A stretch of DNA of 35,556 nucleotides from Bacteroidia bacterium (lineage in GTDB: Bacteria > Bacteroidota > Bacteroidia > J057): positions 1 to 35,556 of the forward strand of contig JAIBAH010000039.1 of the NCBI GenBank assembly GCA_019695295.1, given 5' to 3'. This document shows, in pieces, positions 14,622 to 22,058 of the stretch (positions are counted from its first letter, which is position 1; each line of letters begins with the position of its first letter). A program made the translations under genes and the position numbers. A model generated the notes under the pieces. It made no database searches, was not told the origin of the DNA, and was given only the letters and a program-made list of their open reading frames with translations.

Positions 14622-15302
14622 ATGAATTATTCTTTTAGCATCAATGAGTTATTACGACGAGCTTTCGTTGGTACTCCACAATACCGTGGAGTGGACGCAG
14701 AAAGAGGCACGCCAATCCCGTCTTTTGATCCGTTGCCTGAATATCAAAAACAAACGGTTGATTACGGCTTAAGCCTTAGCCCTGGTATGGTTAAGGCATG
14801 GTCTATGATACAGTTTCCGGCAGGCAGTTATAAAATAGGCGATAAGGTCTATAATTACGAAACACTATACCTCCCGGAGGCTACTTTTGTAGAAGCCAGC
14901 AGGCAGAAGAATATTGTAGAAACGGCAGTTGCCGGAAGACGCGGGAAGGTAAAAGAAATCATCTCTTCAGAAGATTGGGAAATTTCCATTAAGGGGATAA
15001 TTACCACGGGGAGTATGGGCGAAAAGCCTACTCTAAACCCGGATGAGTATCCACATAACGAGGTGATGGCGTTGCGGAACTTCACCGAGATAGACAAGGA
15101 TGTAGAGATTTTAGGCGAGCTTTTTACGACTTTGGGCATACAGAGGGTAGTGGTGAAAAGCATTGCTTTCCCATTACTGGAAGGGTTCCCTTTTTTACAG
15201 CCCTATGTATTAGAGTGCGTGAGTGATTTCCCGTTCGAGCTGGAGGTTGCCTTAGATAATCAAACAGTTGCTTTAGCCAGAGACTTCCAAAACTACGGAT
15301 AG
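14622..15302 (+). CDS. Baseplate-associated protein (DUF6046-like)
   Basis: A 226-residue protein that seems to belong to the DUF6046 family of Bacteroidota phages, named from memory and not with full certainty. It has a mixed alpha/beta middle part with EDWEISIKGIITTG at about 124-137, and a C-terminal half (about 167-220) of strands including LGIQRVVVKSIAFPLLEGFPFLQPY. It starts one base after the tape measure stop and ends one base before the next gene, so the set is tightly coupled. Position suggests a tail-tube terminator or hub connector. Confidence 0.6.
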   Translation: MNYSFSINELLRRAFVGTPQYRGVDAERGTPIPSFDPLPEYQKQTVDYGLSLSPGMVKAWSMIQFPAGSYKIGDKVYNYETLYLPEATFVEASRQKNIVETAVAGRRGKVKEIISSEDWEISIKGIITTGSMGEKPTLNPDEYPHNEVMALRNFTEIDKDVEILGELFTTLGIQRVVVKSIAFPLLEGFPFLQPYVLECVSDFPFELEVALDNQTVALARDFQNYG

Positions 15303-15303
15303 T

Positions 15304-16011
15304 ATGAAAACAATTACTGAATACGGACAAAATATCATAGACCTCGCAATTCAAACCTACGGGAATCTTTCCTATGTTTTTGCGCTGATACAAGAAAATG
15401 GGTTAGGTGGACTAAACGTAAACCTTGCTCATGGAATAGAAATAAACTACAATGCGATAGATGAGGATACGCCAGATAGAGCAGTGCAATCTTTTTATGA
15501 AAAGCGGGAAATCAGGGTAAAAACAGGGGAGGAAAAGTACTATGCTATTACTCCATGTGGAATTCCGGAAGGGTATGTTTTATGGCAATTTAGAATAGAT
15601 GAAATTGCGACTGATACTATTCTGTATCTTAATTCGGCAAGTTCATGCCCTTCATTAGCAACTGTAAATAGTTGGGATGTAGAATACAAATTAAGTCATT
15701 TTGCATTGATTGTAATGACGCAAGCAATGTCTCCCACTGCAGCTGCATATAATTTTGCAACCTGGTTTAATGAGTACCGAGAAGGATTTGCCTTTGCAGC
15801 AGACAATACAGTCACCCTTTTATTGCCAAAGTCGGAATATCCTTGTGACACTGATTTATCTCTTTGTGCTTACAAGAAAGCAAGAGGACTTGACGAACCA
15901 TATAGTGCCCTGGAAACACCACCGGACATCTATTATCCGAGCGTAAAGACAAGATGTTGTAATAATGAATCTGGTACCGAAAGCGAAAACACTGTTTATC
16001 CTATATTATAA
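15304..16011 (+). CDS. Baseplate protein with LysM-like N-terminus
   Basis: A 235-residue protein. Residues about 5-50 (YGQNIIDLAIQTYGN, then VFALIQENGL and LAHGIEINY) resemble the LysM / tail protein X fold of baseplate connectors such as P2 gpX. The remainder is unrecognised: a beta-rich centre and a Cys-containing tail (PCDTDLSLC, CCNN). It is coupled to the hub gene by a one-base TAATG overlap. The GC content appears lower than in the neighbouring genes. The LysM likeness is visual, not tested. Confidence 0.55.
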   Translation: MKTITEYGQNIIDLAIQTYGNLSYVFALIQENGLGGLNVNLAHGIEINYNAIDEDTPDRAVQSFYEKREIRVKTGEEKYYAITPCGIPEGYVLWQFRIDEIATDTILYLNSASSCPSLATVNSWDVEYKLSHFALIVMTQAMSPTAAAYNFATWFNEYREGFAFAADNTVTLLLPKSEYPCDTDLSLCAYKKARGLDEPYSALETPPDIYYPSVKTRCCNNESGTESENTVYPIL

Positions 16012-16982
16012 TGGCATATCTTCTCACATGTAGCATTAAGTTAGAGCCGCTCCAGTCCTTCGACTTTGCGCATGAAGTCGTTATTGATAGTTCATATAAA
16101 ACGCTTACCGATACCGCAACTCTCCGATTCCCGAGAAACATAAAGCTGAGAAACGCCAATCTTAGAGAAGTATTGAAAAAAGGCCAAAAGGCCAAACTAT
16201 CATTGGGATATGACGGCAATAATAAGGAATTGTATTTGGGGCGGATTGTGGGGGTTAAACCTGAAACCCCTTTCTTAATCGAAATGGAGGATGAGATGTG
16301 GACTTTAAAACAAAAAAACGTCTCAAAAGCATACCCAAAAGTAAGCCTCAACCAACTGTTAAGGGATATTATTACACCGTTGGGAATAGTATATGAGTGC
16401 AGTCAGGATATTAATCTAGGGAAAATTCGTATAGAAAAAACCACTATCGCAAAGGTGCTGGAAATGCTGAAGGATAATTACGGAATTTACTCGTTCTTTA
16501 TTGGCGAGGTTTTACATGTAGGAACCCCTAATTTATCAGGGTTCGACTACGCCTCTCAAAGCCCAATAGCGTTTGATTTTCAAAAAGACATCCCAAAGGA
16601 CTCTGCCTCCTTGTCTTATGTATCCTCAGACGATAGAAAATTAAGAATTGATGCGGTCGGGTTTACTACTGACAATAAAGTAATCAAAGCAACAATAGGA
16701 GAGCAGGATGGCGAAGTTCATACCCTTCACTACTATGGGATTACTGAGGAGGCAGAGCTTAGGCAGCGAGCCTTAGCAGACCAGAAAAGGATGCAAGTAT
16801 CAGGATATAAAGGTGTTTTTACGGCGTTTGGAACTCATATTGTGAAGCACGGAAATGTAGTCTCCCTAAAAGACAACGAATACCCGGAAAGGGAGGGCAA
16901 TTATCGTGTAGAATCGGTAAAAACCACTTTTGGATTAGCAGGATTCAGACAGGAAATAGAATTAGGCGCAAGAATATCATAA
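16011..16982 (+). CDS. Baseplate hub protein (gpD / late control D-like)
   Basis: A 323-residue protein like the P2 gpD / Mu gp44 hub, which links tail tube and spike. Evidence: N-terminal beta domain ending LRFPRNIKLRNANLREVLKKG; a middle TLKQKNVSKAYPKVSLNQLL and LGIVYECSQDINLGKIRI segment typical of the D domain; then the C-terminal GITEEAELRQRALADQKRM stretch followed by GNYRVESVKTTFG and a GFRQEIELGARI end, characteristic of late control D proteins. It is overlapped with the upstream gene and 3 bp from the gp25-like gene. Confidence 0.8.
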   Translation: MAYLLTCSIKLEPLQSFDFAHEVVIDSSYKTLTDTATLRFPRNIKLRNANLREVLKKGQKAKLSLGYDGNNKELYLGRIVGVKPETPFLIEMEDEMWTLKQKNVSKAYPKVSLNQLLRDIITPLGIVYECSQDINLGKIRIEKTTIAKVLEMLKDNYGIYSFFIGEVLHVGTPNLSGFDYASQSPIAFDFQKDIPKDSASLSYVSSDDRKLRIDAVGFTTDNKVIKATIGEQDGEVHTLHYYGITEEAELRQRALADQKRMQVSGYKGVFTAFGTHIVKHGNVVSLKDNEYPEREGNYRVESVKTTFGLAGFRQEIELGARIS

Positions 16983-16985
16983 AAA

Positions 16986-17300
16986 ATGAAAACAGTACAA
17001 GACATAAGAACGGACAATGGCGAATTGGTAATAGCTAACGGCGATTTCCTGCTAACGGATTCAGACAATACACATATTGAAAGTATCCTGATGGCCGAAA
17101 AAGGGCACTACCGGCAACACCCTTTGTGCGGAGTGGGCGTAAAGTCTTTTCAAAGTGCACCGTTGGCTCAGTCCGTACTAGCCTTGCTACGCAAAAGAAT
17201 AGAAATGCAGCTTAAATTAGATGGCTATGCAATTACAAAAATAGAAATAAACCCTACCTTAACCCAAGAGAGCATTCACATTAAAGCAAATAGGAACTAA
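16986..17300 (+). CDS. Baseplate wedge protein (gp25 / W-like)
   Basis: A 104-residue protein resembling the T4 gp25 / P2 gpW / Mu gp46 wedge subunit, which nucleates sheath assembly. Visible features: GDFLLTDSDNTHIESILMAEKG at about 19-40, then HPLCGVGVKSFQSAP and a long helix VLALLRKRIEMQLKLDGY before a closing strand. The gene sits directly before the gpJ-like gene (1 bp gap), the usual W-J order. Confidence 0.75.
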   Translation: MKTVQDIRTDNGELVIANGDFLLTDSDNTHIESILMAEKGHYRQHPLCGVGVKSFQSAPLAQSVLALLRKRIEMQLKLDGYAITKIEINPTLTQESIHIKANRN

Positions 17301-17301
17301 A

Positions 17302-18123
17302 ATGGCAAGAACAATCCAACAAATATTTGATAGTATAGAGGCAGAGAAAAACGCAAGTTCCGCCCTTTCAGACCTTACCTCTCCCAGTCAAACCGCTATT
17401 TGGAGGGTATGGGCTTTTATTGTCGCCGCGGCAATATGGGCACATGAAACCCTTTGGGATATGTTTTGGACAGAAGTGCAAACGGTGATGAATAGAAACG
17501 TAGTAGGCACTTTGCCGTGGTATAGAGAAAAAGCACTTCAGTTTCAATACAATCCTTCTCAACCTTATTTTATTGTTTTTGATGAAGAAAACCGCCCAGT
17601 ATATGATATAATTGCTCCGGCCGATAGAATCATTACCCATGCTGCAGCGGTAGAGAGTTTTAATAGTATAGTGATTGTCAAAGCTGCGAAAAGTGTTTCT
17701 GGCGTTCCTGTTCCGCTGACCTCATTGGAGTTGCAGAGTTTCAAAGACTATATGTTTTCCATGAAATTTGCCGGCACTAGACTGAAGTGCATTTCCACTG
17801 ACCCGGACAAAATATCTGTATTTGCCAATATCTATTACGACCCAATTGCCCCATTTAATGCGGTTTCAATTGCGGTTGAAGAAGCATTAAATCTTTATTT
17901 AAACACATTGCCATTCAACGGAATCGTATATGTAGAAAAAGTCCAGAACGCAATACAGTCTGTAAAAGGGGTTGTCTCCGTTGAAATAGTAAGCGTAAAC
18001 GTGGATTATGGAAACGGCGTTTTGCCAATTACCCGTGTACATCAAACGCTCGCAGGTTATTGTACGATTAATTCTGCTTTCCCGTTGTCTTCCACTTTAT
18101 CCTATAATGCCTCTAATATATGA
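17302..18123 (+). CDS. Baseplate J-like protein (Mu gp47-like)
   Basis: A 273-residue wedge protein. The central and C-terminal parts fit baseplate J: SVFANIYYDPIAPFNAVSIAVEEAL, followed by LNTLPFNGIVYVEKVQNAIQS and VKGVVSVEIVSV, the repeated strand-helix pattern of the family. N-terminal helices contain Trp-rich WRVWAFIVAAAIWAHETLWDMFW, probably an amphipathic packing surface rather than a membrane span. The stop overlaps the next start (ATGA), showing coupling. Confidence 0.8.
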   Translation: MARTIQQIFDSIEAEKNASSALSDLTSPSQTAIWRVWAFIVAAAIWAHETLWDMFWTEVQTVMNRNVVGTLPWYREKALQFQYNPSQPYFIVFDEENRPVYDIIAPADRIITHAAAVESFNSIVIVKAAKSVSGVPVPLTSLELQSFKDYMFSMKFAGTRLKCISTDPDKISVFANIYYDPIAPFNAVSIAVEEALNLYLNTLPFNGIVYVEKVQNAIQSVKGVVSVEIVSVNVDYGNGVLPITRVHQTLAGYCTINSAFPLSSTLSYNASNI

Positions 18124-18734
18124 TTTATCTGATAGATTTCTTTATATTTATTAAGAGGGTTTTGCCTCCTCCGCTAAGAAAAAGCCGAATGATTGCTTGG
18201 CTTTGGGCATTGGTTAAGCCTGTTGCACAACTTCATAGTGCCCCTTCTGTATTGCACCCGGTACGCTTTCCCAATTGCCTTGTTTTTGATAGTCCCTCCT
18301 TTTTGAGCTTTAGGTTGCATAGCCTTCTGCGGGCTTCTGTGAACGGGGAGGTGATTGTATTGGAGAGGCTATTGAATTTATTTTATTACGCTTTCTTTGA
18401 TTCTACACAAGCCCGTGGAACGCAGGGATATTGGATATACATTGAAGACAAAGATTTAGATATAGGATATCCGTTCGTTTATCTTGATGTGGAAAACAGG
18501 CCTTTGCCGGTGTATTCTGCGGCTGACTATACGCCTCCTTTGCCTTTGCCCGATAACGGATCTTCGAGTCTGGAGGGTCCTCAGTATCTATATCAGTTAT
18601 CAGATTACTACGGGCCCGTTGATTTTATTGTCTATGTTCCGCAAGTACTCCCATTTAACCAAACGGAGATGGAAATACTAATTAATCAGTACAAATTGGC
18701 CGCCACAAAATATATAATTCAAGTTTACTCATGA
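18120..18734 (+). CDS. Phage baseplate/tail protein, gpI or gp48 position
   Basis: A 204-residue protein that overlaps genes on both sides by four bases (ATGA). By order (W, J, this, fibre) it occupies the position of P2 gpI / Mu gp48, which connects baseplate and fibres. The first 20 residues are hydrophobic and basic; a conserved-looking core starts at MIAWLWALVKPVAQLHSA (residue 24). The middle has EVIVLERLLNLFYY, the end PFNQTEMEILINQYKLAATKYIIQVY. Bacteroidota phages carry related proteins at this place, recalled without a firm family name. Confidence 0.65.
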   Translation: MIYLIDFFIFIKRVLPPPLRKSRMIAWLWALVKPVAQLHSAPSVLHPVRFPNCLVFDSPSFLSFRLHSLLRASVNGEVIVLERLLNLFYYAFFDSTQARGTQGYWIYIEDKDLDIGYPFVYLDVENRPLPVYSAADYTPPLPLPDNGSSSLEGPQYLYQLSDYYGPVDFIVYVPQVLPFNQTEMEILINQYKLAATKYIIQVYS

Positions 18735-19717
18735 AAAAAATTGATTTTACGTACCCTGGAGGGTACCCATTGGTACAGGAGTCGCTCGGTTTTATGCAGG
18801 ATGCATATACGGACGCGATCAAAGCACTTTCCCTTTCATTGGATATTTCTGGCTCACCAACAGGCAAAGCCGTAATACTGTCGGGTTGTGAGGTAACTAT
18901 TGTAAGTGGGAATATCTCCATAGCTGCTGGTTATGTGGCGTGGAATACAGGTGAAATTATGCCCGTTATGCCCGTTACGCTTACCTACATACTGGGCAGC
19001 CCTCTATATTTGATTAGAAAAACGGCCCCCCACGCAAGCATGGATCCTACTTATTTCGCAATGAGTGGGCAAGTTCAGGATGTTCATATAAATAGTTTCT
19101 GCGAGGTGAGTTACACGCCTTCAGGCACACATCTGCCTTTCCTTGAACAGTATAGGTATAGGAATATGGTAAGGGATTATGGCACTCCGCTCGCAAGTAT
19201 TATCGCCTATGGGGGGCAAATTTCAAGTATTCCTTCAAACTGGAAATTGTGTGACGGATCAACCTTGAATTACAATCTCAATCCAGAGTTTCAATCCCTC
19301 TTCGGGGTCATTGGAACAATACATGGAGCCGGAGTGAGCGTAGGTGATTTTAAACTACCGGACTTAAGAGACCGATTTATACTTGGAGCTTCGCCTACCC
19401 ATTCCGTTGCCACATCGGGCGGGGATGACGAAATTACACTTGTCGAGGCAAATCTTCCGCCTCATTCCCACGCAATTGATAACGACGGTGAACACATTCA
19501 CGGGGCGAAGTTCCCTAACGTCACGATGGTCGGAGTAAACGTTGGTACAGGCGACCCTGCTGCGGACTCTGATTTCGCTAACTCGTTCTGGAAAGACACA
19601 GCGGTAGCGGGCGATCACAATCATGGCGGGGAAACGGGAGATGGAAACGGAACCTCAACGCCAATTCAACACTTACCGCCTTATGTGGCACTTTGCTATA
19701 TAATTCGAGTATATTAA
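18731..19717 (+). CDS. Tail fibre protein with collar domain and HxH motifs
   Basis: A 328-residue receptor-binding candidate. Residues about 155-220 form a phage tail collar domain: P-A-S-I-I-A-Y-G-G-Q, then WKLCDGSTLNY, and FKLPDLRDRFILG. The C-terminal part has His pairs PHSHAI, GEHIHGA and GDHNHGG, which in T4 gp12 and gp37 hold iron or zinc ions along a needle-like trimer, and it ends LPPYVALCYIIRVY, typical of such tips. No chaperone for fibre assembly is visible next to it. Confidence 0.82.
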   Translation: MKKIDFTYPGGYPLVQESLGFMQDAYTDAIKALSLSLDISGSPTGKAVILSGCEVTIVSGNISIAAGYVAWNTGEIMPVMPVTLTYILGSPLYLIRKTAPHASMDPTYFAMSGQVQDVHINSFCEVSYTPSGTHLPFLEQYRYRNMVRDYGTPLASIIAYGGQISSIPSNWKLCDGSTLNYNLNPEFQSLFGVIGTIHGAGVSVGDFKLPDLRDRFILGASPTHSVATSGGDDEITLVEANLPPHSHAIDNDGEHIHGAKFPNVTMVGVNVGTGDPAADSDFANSFWKDTAVAGDHNHGGETGDGNGTSTPIQHLPPYVALCYIIRVY

Positions 19718-19743
19718 TCAACCTTTAATTTTTATTTTTTTCA

Positions 19744-20643
19744 ATGAACGCAAGTCAAGAGAACAAACTCACCATGATGAAGACGGTAGATTCCGTCTTA
19801 GACACCAATCAAGCGGTATGGTCTGCCTCCGCTCCATTTTCCGTTCTTGTCGCAGATTTTAGAGCGAGATATAGCGACATAGAAGCCCAAGCAGTAACGC
19901 AGTCGCAGAGCACCAAAGGCGCAACCATGGCCAAGGAAGTTGCTAAAAAATTAGTTGTATCTACGGCACTGGAAATCGCACTCACAATTAAAGTTTATGC
20001 AACCGACTCAAACAACCTTATACTGAAGGACGACTTCACTCTCACTCAATCCGATTTAGACCAGCTGAGAGATACGGAACTGATTATTGAGGCACAGAGA
20101 ATTCACGCAGCAGCAGCAGCAATGGCCGTAGATTTAGCTCCTTACGGAATTACTCCCGTAATGGTTTCTGCTTTTTTGACCGCAATTACAGGTTTCGTGT
20201 CAATCCTTGCAACACCAAGAATCAAAGTGTCTCAAAAATTTATTGCAAGAGAAAGCATTGACGTATTGCTTTTTCAGGCTACGAACATCCTTGATAGTAT
20301 TGATGCTTTGATGCTGCGCTACAAATATAGTAATACTGTATTTTACAAAGAGTACAGGAAGGCAAGAAAAATCATTAACCTTGGACACAGAAACACCCGA
20401 CTCGGTCTCTTTGTTGAGCTGGAGGATGGCGTAGATTACGCAGGATTTTCCGTACTATTACAAAAAGGGATAAGTTCTTACATGGGCGAAACGGACTCTG
20501 ATGGCAAAGCATTGTTTGAATCGTTAAAAGCAGGAAAATACGCCGTAACTATAACCAAAGACGGGTACGAAACATACAATGGAGTACTAACGGTTAAATC
20601 CGGTGTTTTAAACACCATTAAGGTTTCTTTAAACCTAATTTAA
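19744..20643 (+). CDS. Helical protein with C-terminal carboxypeptidase-regulatory-like domain
   Basis: A 299-residue last gene of the late operon. Residues 1-220 are mainly helical and Ala-rich, with no signal peptide. Residues about 225-299 (GFSVLLQKG, GETDSDGKALFESLKAGKYAVTITKDGY) match the carboxypeptidase regulatory-like / PEGA beta-sandwich pattern, a domain often found in cell-surface proteins of Bacteroidota. Similar architectures occur in Bacteroidota chromosomes. Position after the fibre gene suggests a virion-surface adhesin or fibre-associated protein; role unproven. Confidence 0.6.
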   Translation: MNASQENKLTMMKTVDSVLDTNQAVWSASAPFSVLVADFRARYSDIEAQAVTQSQSTKGATMAKEVAKKLVVSTALEIALTIKVYATDSNNLILKDDFTLTQSDLDQLRDTELIIEAQRIHAAAAAMAVDLAPYGITPVMVSAFLTAITGFVSILATPRIKVSQKFIARESIDVLLFQATNILDSIDALMLRYKYSNTVFYKEYRKARKIINLGHRNTRLGLFVELEDGVDYAGFSVLLQKGISSYMGETDSDGKALFESLKAGKYAVTITKDGYETYNGVLTVKSGVLNTIKVSLNLI

Positions 20644-20670
20644 CTACGGTTTAAATTATCTTTTTTAATT

Positions 20671-20715
20671 AAAATAAGCGTTGTATCTTTGCCGATACAG
20701 CGCTTATTTTTTATA
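20671..20715 (+). terminator. Terminator at the end of the late operon
   Basis: A long hairpin: AATAAGCGTTGTATC (20673-20687) pairs with GATACAGCGCTTATT (20694-20708), with one G-T wobble and a TTTGCC loop, then a T run to 20712. It marks the 3' end of the rightward prophage operon, 28 bp after the last stop. Confidence 0.8.
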
Positions 20716-21065
20716 TCAAAAAGACATTTTTGCTTTGACGCTATGTAGATACAATTATTTTAGTAAAGTACAAAAATGGAAATGTTTATAAAATAAATTT
20801 TGAAATTTGTTACTTTTGGTTTGGCGAATTTGTTACTTTTGGTTTGGCGGAATATAAAAAACAATGAAAAAGGCAAAGTAATTCCATGATTTTGTATAAA
20901 ACCGAAAGAAAGCCGGATATACTCCAAATTAGAAACAAGGGTTAGTGTGTCTTTTTTGAACTGGTGAATCAGGTTATGAAAAAGGGAGATTTCACTTTTT
21001 CTAAGGCGATTTATAACAAACTATGTCCAAAAATGCGGAAATCTGGGGGTTTTTAGGGTAAAAAG
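20716..21065. other. Intergenic stretch, probable prophage-chromosome junction
   Basis: About 350 bp with no convincing gene. It contains a perfect tandem 23-bp repeat (20804-20849) and a short frame reading M-K-K-G-D-F-T-F-S-K (20976-21056) that is too brief to support. Phage-type genes end before it and chromosomal genes begin after it, so the right end of the prophage must lie here. I cannot fix the exact base. Confidence 0.5.
20804..20849 (+). repeat. Perfect tandem 23-bp direct repeat, candidate transposase-binding end
   Basis: Two exact copies, 20804-20826 and 20827-20849, of a unit beginning AATTTGTTACTTTTGG and ending TTTGGCG. Mu carries adjacent 22-bp transposase-binding sites (R1, R2) at its right end, so this may be the equivalent. 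A following CA at 20862-20863 could be the terminal dinucleotide. Each unit also contains TACTTTTG, a TAnnTTTG match, so a promoter function is an alternative. Confidence 0.45.
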
Positions 21066-21096
21066 TTGGTGAGTACCAAAATAGAGGATAAATTTG
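21066..21096 (+). promoter_or_regulatory. Promoter of the outer-membrane protein gene
   Basis: TTG at 21066-21068, 20 bp, TAAATTTG at 21089-21096 (perfect TAnnTTTG). The predicted start of transcription is about 30 nt before the ATG at 21133. Confidence 0.6.
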
Positions 21097-21132
21097 GCAC
21101 ATTATTTTTTCAACAGTTGAGAAGTTCTTTTT

Positions 21133-21969
21133 ATGAAAAACAGTAATCAAAAACATACATTCATTTTTTTTCTGTTTCTTGTTTCCGGCACCTGGGGAAG
21201 CCTGATGGCGCAACCCTCCAAATATTTTGGAACCGAGGGGGCTACCGAAACCTCCGTTATCGGATTGCAGGCCGGTAGTGGCATTATCAGCGGTGATGTG
21301 GATTTTATGCCCTTTGTACAGGGCGGACTATATTATCAGTATCATTTCAAAAGGTGGCTGGATGTAAGGGCTGGAATCAATTATGGATTATACAAAGGTG
21401 CGGACACTGACAGGACCGGGGCTATCGGGTCTAATCAGGCACTGAACGGCGGCTCTCTCAATAATCCGCCCGTGAATTATACGAATACCGGATTTGTTTA
21501 TCAGAATTATCAGACATCTGTCATGGATATTTCTGTCACCGGCAAACTGAATCTCATTTCGCTCTTTTCCCCAAAATATAAAAAGCCTTTTAGTGTGTAC
21601 CTGATGGGGGGAACCGGTGTACTTACTTATCTTGCAAAAACAGACGCTCTGGATGCTTCAGGAAATATCTATCCCTACCAAAATATTACCACAGACAACC
21701 CATCTGAAGTAAAATCCCTGCTTTCTGATATGAGAGATGGCAAATATGAATCTTTTGCTGAGTATGAGAAAAACAGTCACCTTTTCCTCTCGGGAGGGCT
21801 GGGGTTTCGCTATCGTTTAGGCAATCACTTAGGACTGGGGCTGGAATCACAGGTTAAGTACATTCAGGACGACTTATTAGACGGACAGCGCTGGAAAACC
21901 GATACCGAGACTTCCGAAAACAATGATATTATCTTTAATGCCGGACTGATATTTGAATACCTGTTCTGA
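21133..21969 (+). CDS. Small outer-membrane beta-barrel protein
   Basis: A 278-residue protein with a signal peptide (basic start, hydrophobic run at about 10-24, cleavage after LMAQ near residue 27). The mature chain alternates hydrophobic and polar residues in many short strands (GGLYYQYHFKRWLDVRAGINYG; FLSGGLGFRYRLGNHLGLGLE) and ends in aromatic FEYLF, the pattern of porin-family or OmpA-like eight-stranded barrels inserted by BamA. No OmpA C-terminal domain is present. Substrate or role unknown. It is the first chromosomal gene right of the prophage. Confidence 0.7.
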   Translation: MKNSNQKHTFIFFLFLVSGTWGSLMAQPSKYFGTEGATETSVIGLQAGSGIISGDVDFMPFVQGGLYYQYHFKRWLDVRAGINYGLYKGADTDRTGAIGSNQALNGGSLNNPPVNYTNTGFVYQNYQTSVMDISVTGKLNLISLFSPKYKKPFSVYLMGGTGVLTYLAKTDALDASGNIYPYQNITTDNPSEVKSLLSDMRDGKYESFAEYEKNSHLFLSGGLGFRYRLGNHLGLGLESQVKYIQDDLLDGQRWKTDTETSENNDIIFNAGLIFEYLF

Positions 21970-21983
21970 AAAAACAAGGAAAG

Positions 21984-22019
21984 GAGGGGTTCTCATTAGC
22001 TGAAAACCCCTCTCTTTTT
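21984..22019 (+). terminator. Terminator after the outer-membrane protein gene
   Basis: GAGGGGTT (21984-21991) pairs with AACCCCTC (22005-22012) around a 13-nt loop and is followed by TCTTTTT. It lies 15 bp after the stop and separates the gene from the convergent 1023-residue gene. Confidence 0.75.
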
Positions 22020-22058
22020 AGATTCTTTTACTCTCAGTATTTTTCCGGGAGGATAAAC

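Noticed and set aside
20946-21056. Short plus-strand frame ending K-M-R-K-S-G-G-F, a possible remnant of a gene broken by prophage insertion
   Set aside because: Only about 36 codons are open, with no recognised family; chance cannot be excluded.
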